Shown: positions 49,001-58,323 of the stretch, one piece after another
Position numbering within the stretch: position 1 is the first letter of the stretch
Layout of the letters: each line of letters opens with the position of its first letter
Assembly: GCF_040054535.1 (NCBI RefSeq)
Contig: NC_090781.1
Span: forward strand, 8,049,482 to 8,113,481
Direction: 5' to 3'
DNA from: Antennarius striatus
Lineage: Eukaryota > Chordata > Actinopteri > Lophiiformes > Antennariidae
DNA: 64,000 nucleotides
Translations under genes and position numbers: made by a program
Notes under the pieces: generated by a model
Seen by the model: the letters and a program-made list of their open reading frames with translations, nothing else
The model's database searches: none
Told to the model about the DNA's origin: nothing

Positions 49001-50882
49001 AAGTTGAGTGGTGGGTAACACAACCTAACCGAGCCTCAAAACACTGCTGTGCGGTCAGTTCTGTTTTTTTTGCCCTTGTGTACTGTTGTGATATAAAGAG
49101 GGTAAAGTGATCCTGGGTGATTGCGCCCACTGGCAGGTTCTGAAACGTGCATCCCGTTTCAATAGAGCGCACAGATGGTGAGCAGTCAGGGGTCACCAGG
49201 AGGAGGACGGGGGCCTCTTAAAGGCAGAATTCAAACAGAGGGGAAACACAGAATGATGGAGTGACAGAGCAGGCTACGGGCTAACAAATGATAAAAATAT
49301 GAGCTTATGGACATTAGTGATTATTATGATGAAGATGATGATGAAGAGGAGTGCTGATGACTGTGAGTAAGCAGGCTCCCGGCAGTCCCCTAGCTGTCAC
49401 ATCCAATACAGTGTGTGATGTCTGCGGTCTTGATTGGTACTGACATCACACCAAGATGACTGTGATCTGCACAACATGCTCTGCTGTCCTGCACAAAGGA
49501 TACCGTGTGCACAGATGTGCACGTCTAATTCAAAGCCTGCTGCTTGCGAATGTATAGACTAATGGTGAAAATACAATCAGATCACATGAAAGGTTTATAT
49601 TTTGTCTCAGTCTTTCATTATCATCTCTAAAGACATGCAGCTCTGTGCGTTTGCCTCTCTTTGTGGAGCTGGCTGCGACAACACACCTTTCTTCTCCAGG
49701 CGTTTCATGTCCATGAGTTTCTCCACACTGTGTGGGTCCTGGAGCCAGAGCTGCATACGCACGAAGGGCTCTCTGCCCTTCAGGCTAAGCTTGTGCCAGG
49801 GTTTGGGCCTGGCCAAAAGGTCTGAGACAGAACCTTGTGTCAGACCCAGAATAGTCTCTCCAAACAGACGCTGGCCTGGGGAAGCGACAGAGAGGTGGAG
49901 TGATTCAAACATTCAATACGCCAAAAAAAAAATTGGAAGTGGAAAGACAAGGAGAAAGAAAACCTAACAGGTGACGTCCCCTGTGATTCTTACCGAGGTT
50001 ATTATCAGTCAGCACCTCCTTAACCTTCTTGGTTATGGCATAAGTGTCCAGTTCAGGAGACATAGCAACCATTTCCTGGATGCTGAGACCTGAATGGCCG
50101 GGTACAGGCAGCGGGGTGCTGAGCTGAGACTCCCCACCAGAGGGATCGTCAGTCAGAGGTTTGAGACTGGAGGACTGGGAGGTGAGCGGATCCCCTGCGA
50201 GACCATTGACAGACTCCTCGGCTGAACTGAGGGGCGACTCGGGCGCGGGGCTGCAGCTGGCTGACGTCTTGGGCGTACCCTCTGCTTCGGCACGACAGGG
50301 TGGGAGAGATCACACAGGTCAGAAGACAATTTCACTCCACAAGAAAAGCCATTTTCATCTCATCCCCCTGCTGGATTTGAGGAGGGACTTCAGTCACACG
50401 ACATCAACTCATTTAATCCCTGCTAATCAAACAGAAAAGGTGCTCAAATTTTTAGTAAGCAGCTTTTTTTTTTTTGATTCTTCCTATTATTCCTTCATCT
50501 CCCTGTCTGTCTGTGTGGTACTGCTGTGCAGCTCAGCAGGCTGGAAGAGAGCAGTCATGAGGAGCTGTCAGTGTACATTAGCTGCTGTTTACACCCCCAG
50601 AGAGAAAAAGACACACAGACACACACACACACACACAAACACAGAGCTGCCATCTGGCGCTGCAACACTAACTTGTCTATGACATGACAAACCAGCAGCT
50701 TGCTGGCTGACACTGCCACAGCACTAAAGATGGGGAGAGGGGGGGTGATGGTGGGGGGTAGAGGAGGAAAGGATGGGGGGTAACAACTAGCCACTAGCTT
50801 TAATCAGGCTTTATGTAACGCTCTAACCCAAGGAGCCTGCTTGTGTGACTGTGTGTGAGTGTGTGTGTGTGTGTGTGACTGT

Positions 50883-50938
<56 letters not shown>

Positions 50939-53900
50939 TTTGTTTACCTTGGTTCTGAGCCTGCTGGATGTGTGCGTTCTGCCCCTGGTCTCCATTGAGC
51001 CACGGCTGCATGCGGAGGTACGTCTCTCTGCTCCTCTGATTCAGCTTGTTCCACGGTTTGTGTCGAGACAGGCTGTCACTCAATATTCCCTGAAACACAC
51101 GACCAGAGGACGGCTCAGACGCGTGACCAACGAACAGTAAAGACTGAGAGAGAAAAACAAGAGCGGGGAAGAGAATAAAAAACAGTCACAAAAGACGTTC
51201 CCCCTCTCCTCACCTCTTTTGAGTCCTCCTGGTTGTGGTTGTCGTCTCCTGTCTGGCTGGCGATGGCCCTGCGATGGTCTGTGGGCATGTTGCTCCACCA
51301 CTGCTCTCTCCAGTAACCCCCACCTCCAGAGCTCCCAGAGCGGGCCGACCCCTCGGAGCAGCGACCCAGTCTGAGGCCCCCGTCAGAGGACATGTCGATC
51401 CCCGTGGAGGCCCTGCCCTCTCTCTTGATGCCAGAGCTGAAGTCCAGGATGGGAGACGGGGATGAGGGGGAGGACAAGAAGGAGCTGGGAGCCTTCTTCA
51501 GGGAGAGTGCCAGGGGGTTGTAAGGGGGGAGGGGAGCAGTGAGCGAGGAGCTCAGGATGTCTCTCTGAGAAATCGATGCTATGGAGGAGGAAGACGAAGA
51601 CGAGGCTTTGAGTATGGGCTCCAGCGCCGCCTGCTGGGCCTCCATCTCTCTGCGAGCCTGCTCGAGGATGGAGCGGATGGCCTCGTCTGATCCGCTGCCC
51701 CCTCCGCCGCCTGTGCTGCCTCCACCCCCTCCTTTCAGTCCTGCATACGAGGGTTGGGCATGGGACAAGTCTGTTGATGGATCAGGAGGGGAAAAAAAGG
51801 GTCATCAGGAGAAAAAAAAGCAGAATGAATTATCTTTAATATTTCATCCTCAGGAGATGGGGGGGGGGGGTGAGACTCACCAGCTTTCTGCACCTGCAGC
51901 TCTCTCTTGGCCTGCTCCAGAATCGACTTGATAGCCTCATCTGAACCCGCCTCTGGGGTGCGGACGCGGGCAGTAATGTTACCTGGAAGGAGATGAAGGA
52001 GGAGGAATCGGGGGAAGAGGAGGAGGAGGAGGAGGAGGAGGGTGAAAGATTGCTCCACGTTAAAAAGCTGCGATAACCAACAATAAGCAAATCTACAAGG
52101 ACAGCAAGTAATTACAAACAGCAGCGCATCAAGAACAACATCCCCACCACTGAGCGACGAGGCGACTACACTGGAGGGACCGCTGTAAACTCTGATCCCT
52201 CTGGAGCTCACACATGCAGACATTCTGCTGGGTTCCTACAGCAAACGCTCTTCACAGAATAACACTGGCAATGAAATCACATGCCGGCTTTGTGCCTTCA
52301 CACCGTGTTCTTCAGGGCTCACGTACAGTATTTTCCGTATTATAAGGCGCAGGTAAAAGCCTTTCATTTTCTCAAAAACTGACAGTGCGCCTCATAATCC
52401 AGTGCGCCTTATATAAAAAACGGTTTTAAAATAGGACATTCATTGAAGGTGTGCTTTATAGCGCCTTACAGTGCGGAAAATACAGTACATCTTTATCCCT
52501 GCCCGGGAATGAACCAACGGTGACCCTCTCTTCCCCTGGCTCACACAAAGACACACACAAGCACCCCCCGTAGATACAGTTCATAGCAACACAAACATGC
52601 CACACAGACAGGACGTGCTACAATCTCTGTGTGTGAAGGGGACAGACCTGTGTGTGAAGCTGTATTGGAGAGGGCTCTCCGCTTCGGAACATCCTGAAAC
52701 ACTCGGCTAAGCTGGGGCTGGCCAGAGCCCTCTGTTAAAAACAATATACCACACACTATGTTACAGCACAGGTGTGTTCTCTTACAGCTCTAGACTATAT
52801 GGTGCCCTGTGATGCTCTGCAAATATATGCAATGTGTGGACTACTCCTTCCAATAGCGGGAAATGTATTGATCCTCATCATCTGTGGCTCCACTAGGAAT
52901 CAAACTTCTATCTTTCACATGGATATAATAGTACAGACAGGTGGGCAATAAAACATTTAACAGTATGTACTAAACAGGCTTATAGGCTGCAGCCTTATTT
53001 TAAACACTGACTGCAGAAGAAGGTTACGATATTTTCCGCACTATAAGGCGCACGAACGGCCTGTTCTAAAATAAATGTCATATATATATATATAGTGGAT
53101 TATAAGACACACTGTCGGTTTTTGAAAAAATTAAAGTTTATTAGGTGCGAGTTATAGTGCAGAAAATCCTGTATATTTTTTGCACCACTGAGACCAGCTT
53201 CGATCACAAGTGTCCTGATGCGTTAACAAAAGCAGGTTCAGGCTAATCGAATCTGGCCGTAGTTAACAGTACCCCTGCCTTCCACATAGTTTGCACTGTT
53301 CAATACTATTGACGTGTGAAAGGTTTCTGTATTGACTGAGATAGCTAAGAGAGGCTCCTGGGATCAGTGCGTGACTAGGAAATCACTCAAAACACACAGG
53401 TGTGGCACAGGACCGGAATCACCAGAGAGAGAGAAAAAATAAAAGGCTACTTCATATTGACAGGCTAATCAATGTCTCTGTGCAGGGTTGTTCACACATA
53501 CACACACACAAACACACACACATGCAACACACATACAGACACACACTGCTACATTGAGGAGGCACACACTCACCTCTTTGCCGTCCCTGGATGCTGCGCA
53601 ACGCGAGGATGTTCTGCTCGTCGGCGAGGAACTGCCTCATCTTGTGGAAGGGCTCCTTCCCCCGGATGGTGAGCTTGTTCCACGGCTTGGGTCGGGCCAG
53701 GATCTCGCTGACAGAACCCTGGGACAGTCCCAGCACATAGTGGCCGAACACACGTTGACCGATGTTGTGCTTGATCAGCTGCTCCTTCACCTGCCGGGCG
53801 ATCTCCGCCGTGTCCATGTCCTCCCCATCCAAAATACTTCCTGTGGTGGCGTCAGAGTGACTCGGTGACGGAGAAGGGGCACTGCCAGCAGTGCTGCTCC

Positions 53901-55581
53901 CGTTAACGGGGGCCATGTCTGGGCTGGCTGGGGGCGGCTGGGGGCTGCTGGCTGCCAGTGGGATGGCAGCAGAGCCAGGGGTGGAAGTAGGGATGGAGCT
54001 GAGAGTTGGGGTGAAGGGGGTGAAGAGCAGAGCCCCACTGGGGATACCAGATGATTCCTGTAAGGCTTTGGAGTAGAAGGTCTGGAGCAGCTGCCGCTGA
54101 ATCAGGGAGTTCAAAGCCAGCTTACCCCCCACCAGGGGGAACACAGGGGAGTAAAAGTCCTGTCCAATGCCTGTAGGTGTGAAAGGGTGCGTTTCGCCGC
54201 TGCTGGTGGTGGTGGCAGTGTTGAGGGGGTCGGTATGAGTGCGAGAAAGGGGGATCTGGGAGGAGGAAGGAAGAGAGGAAGGGGGAGGAGGGGGCGAGGA
54301 AGAGGGGTCTCTGGGCATGGTCTCCTCCTTCGGGGTGGACTCTTCTGTCCCTTTTCGCCCGGCTGACCCTACAAGAAAGGTCAAACACACCATGCATTAT
54401 GGGGGAGTCAACAAAAAAGGGGTTCCAAAAAGAGAAGAGAAAAAAAAAACTGGCATAAGTTGAAAGTTATTTTAATCAAGTCAAATTAGTGAACTTTTCC
54501 TTTTTTGCGAACCCCCCCCCAGACAAAGTGCCCATGCATTTGTGATTTCAACCTTTCTTGTAAGCCACAGCCTGGAAAAAAAAAAAAAAGGACAACCAAA
54601 ACAACTGACACAGTGCCACGTAGGCAGATTAAGGCTGTGATGCAGGCAAACAGGAAGTAGCTGTACAGGGTAAAGAGATGTCCTCAGGCAGCCAATAGAT
54701 GACGGGGGTCCTCTTCCATGATGCTGAGGCGTGATTCTAAACACTGATAAATTCCATTGCAGTTGCAATTTCATAGATTTAAGTTCATAGATTAAAAAAG
54801 AAAAACATCCAGGAGAAAAAAAATAGAGCAATAAAACTCTTTGAAAATTTTTTTTTGATGGCTGAACACAGAAACAGATGCATGTCATAAAAAAACCTGT
54901 ACAGTGCTGCTGACTCAGAGTGAAGACCTTGTTTCACTGCTTTCCTGAATAGTTAAGGCTCATTAAAGTTTTACATTCACCAAAATAAATGGAGGAATTA
55001 ACTAAATTGTTACTACCAGCATCCATCCTAATCTTAAGTGCTGGGAGAAACATTATTCTAATGCATAACCATTGAGATTTAAACATGATTGAACAAGACA
55101 GTAAACGCCCCTTTCTGTGAATGTTAATCAATTCAAAGCTATTCAGCTATTCAAGCCTTAAGCCATGACATTTCCAACCCATAAACACAGTTGCAGATGG
55201 AAGGAGTCCTGATGTAGGGCTGAGAGGATGGTGTCCTCATTTCGGTATACTTTGTTGTTGTTCAGGTTGACCTCCTGCTGTGGTATTCAAACACGCATTT
55301 TCTTCCTCTCCAGGACATAATGGACTACAGCAAAAACATTTCTGTACCATAATTGAACATTGCTTTTGTTGACTGATCACCGTATATTATAAATCACAAA
55401 AAACACAAAGAACCTCTTAAGTATTCTCAGAGAAAAAGAATAGATGAAGGTTTGCAAACCCCTGATGTAATCTATTCAAAGCTTTACCTGCAGCTGAGCC
55501 CTTGTCTAAGCTCCCAGGCAAACCGGACTGAGAGAAGGTTTCACCAGGACACTCAAGTTTGTGTTGCCCTAACTATTACCT

Positions 55582-55634
<53 letters not shown>

Positions 55635-55644
55635 TTTTTTATTG

Positions 55645-55683
<39 letters not shown>

Positions 55684-55735
55684 TATGCATATACATATAT
55701 ATACATATATATACAGTATATACATACATAAATAC

Positions 55736-55766
<31 letters not shown>

Positions 55767-58224
55767 AATATATATATGTATATATGGGCAGACTTACCGC
55801 TGAGTTCAGTGTTGGCAATGCGAAGAGCAGCGCTCTCAGACTGAAGACTGCGGTTTCTCTCCAGCAGCAGCACCTCCAGAGGTTTGGCTGAGTCCTAATG
55901 GAGAGGACCAGTGAAGCAGAAGTTAAAATAAGCCATCCAAAAAGAAATCGGCTCCAACCTCTTAATTTTTCATAAAAACGCAGTACATTTCGTAAATTAT
56001 GATTCAGAAATGACATATTTTTTCTGTTGCTGCCACACTGCATGAAGGGTTTAATCCTGAAGGTAATTTGTGGATGTACCTGCACAGAGTCTGATGTCCC
56101 AAACTCCATAGACTTAAGGATACTGAGGAGAGAGAGAGAAAAGTCAATAAAACCACACACACACACAACACACAAAGACACACACGTTCACTATAATAAG
56201 CCAATTTGTCTATTTCTGTCCCTTTAAGGGTGTAGAGCGGATGTCGGGCAGGAGACACTTTGTGAAGCTACAGACATACAAGCTTCTCGTTCATCAGGGC
56301 AACAGACGTACAAATCTTAAACAAAGACGTGTGCATCTAGGTTAACAGTGTTTAAGACATCAAACGTGTAAAATAAATGGGCCTGTGCTGCACACATTCC
56401 TCCGTGTGCCCTCCTCACCTCAACTCCTTCTTCACCTCCTCATAGTCAGCTTGCTTCTGCAGTTTCTCCTCCAGTTCCTGTAGATTACAAAGAGATGACA
56501 TGACACCAGAATGAATAATGTTATAAAAGCAATCCTTTGATCATAATGTGTCATGAATTTATTTCAGAAGCTTAACTGCAGAAGCAGAATAAAGGGAGAA
56601 AATACGTGACTATAACTACAGCTGGGATCTTACTCCCCTAACAGCAGAAAAAAAGAAAGGAATACAGAAATAGCCTTAATCTAATTAAAAAAACACACGC
56701 AATTAGCTGCAGCCATGTGCTCTGTGGATACCTTGAGAGTAGCGGTCTTGCTGCTGAGCTGCTGCTCCAGTTGTGTGATCTGGGAACTGGTGGTCTCTCG
56801 GAGTTTGGTCAGGCTGGCCTGCAGTCTCTGGACATCCTCCACCAGTTGGGCGGTCTCTCTCTCTTTGGCCCTGAGCTCCACCTCCAGGCTTGAGTGGGAT
56901 GCTGCCTCCGCTGCTTGCTCCTAAAGGCCACAGAGGATTGTAGTTTAATCTAGTCAGCAGAGTGAAACCTATAGAGGTCATTTAAAAAATACAGACGTAC
57001 AAGTCCTGCTTTCATATTATTTTAATTATAACCATTTAAGACAGAAGTTGATCTGTGTTTAGCAGACCATTTAGAAAACCTCCTCCTCCTCAGGCAAATT
57101 CTTGTGTGTAACTGTGAATCTCTTGTGCAAGTCCAATAAATGAAGTAATCAATACACCCACCAATCAAGCAATCAATGTCCCAAGTAATCAATGTCCTAT
57201 AAATAAAGCAATCAATACACCTATCAATCAAGTAATCAATGCACCAAACATTCAAGTAATCAATGCACCAATCATTGAAGTAATCAATGCACCAATCATT
57301 GAAGTAATCAATGCACCAATCTCCTCTTGATCTGTAAACTCCACAGCCTGAAGCTTAAGCCATCTGTTCGCCTCCAGCATAAAAAGGTCAAGCTGATCTT
57401 TACCCTATCAATACATCTGCGTCAGCCGTCCAGTAAATCAGTGAGGCAGTGGAGTGTGTTACCGTGTCAGGGTCGGCCTTGTTCGGGCTGCCGGGCTGCT
57501 GGGATTGGTTACTCAAGGACAGCCGCTCTCGGAGTGACTCCGCCTCCCTCTGAGCGGCTTCTGCTCGCTGGAAAGAGAGGAGAAAATGCTGAAGGTAAAT
57601 CGGGAACAAGAGACTCTCATATTGCCCAACACGATAAAGCTAATGGTTAATTCAGACTCTGTCACTTATTCAATGTTTGATAAACTGCTTAATATTTGTA
57701 GATGGCGAGAAAGGACAAGAGAATGGCAGGACCAAAAATGTTTGGGAGAAACTTACAATTTTCCAATATATCACCATCTACCAGACCAAATACACGTCTA
57801 TAAGGCGAGTAAGCCCCCCCTTCAGCATAAACAAATATATACAACAAAATGGAGGCATGGAGAAAGAAAGCTATGTGTGGAACGATGGCCGGGCGAGGAT
57901 TTGACCTTAAAAGAAAATAATAAGTTCATCAAAATTGACATGATAGCCAGTGTGTCGGCTTTATGGTGGAGCTGCCACGTTACAGTTGGGAATCATCTGC
58001 AGCCCAGGCCAACTTGCCATCATTAGGAGTTACAGGGAGCCGATTCCACGGTGCACTTAATTACAACCATATTGAGGGCTGTTATTGACTGGGTGGGAGT
58101 TGGACTGCTAGTCACAAAAGAAAAACCCTGTTTTCCATTTTCTCCTTATAAAAGCGTATAAAGTCTGTGACTGAGCTGGAGGCCATGCTGTCATCCTCTG
58201 TAAAGCTCAAATCAGAAGTGTGAA

Positions 58225-58323
<99 letters not shown>

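Noticed and set aside
57140..57320. CRISPR-like array
   Set aside because: Contiguous degenerate 24-bp tandem units without spacers, in a vertebrate intron.
57586..58026. 146-codon plus-strand frame in a cux1 intron
   Set aside because: No recognisable domain, antisense to the locus and low-complexity surroundings; likely chance or a decayed repeat.
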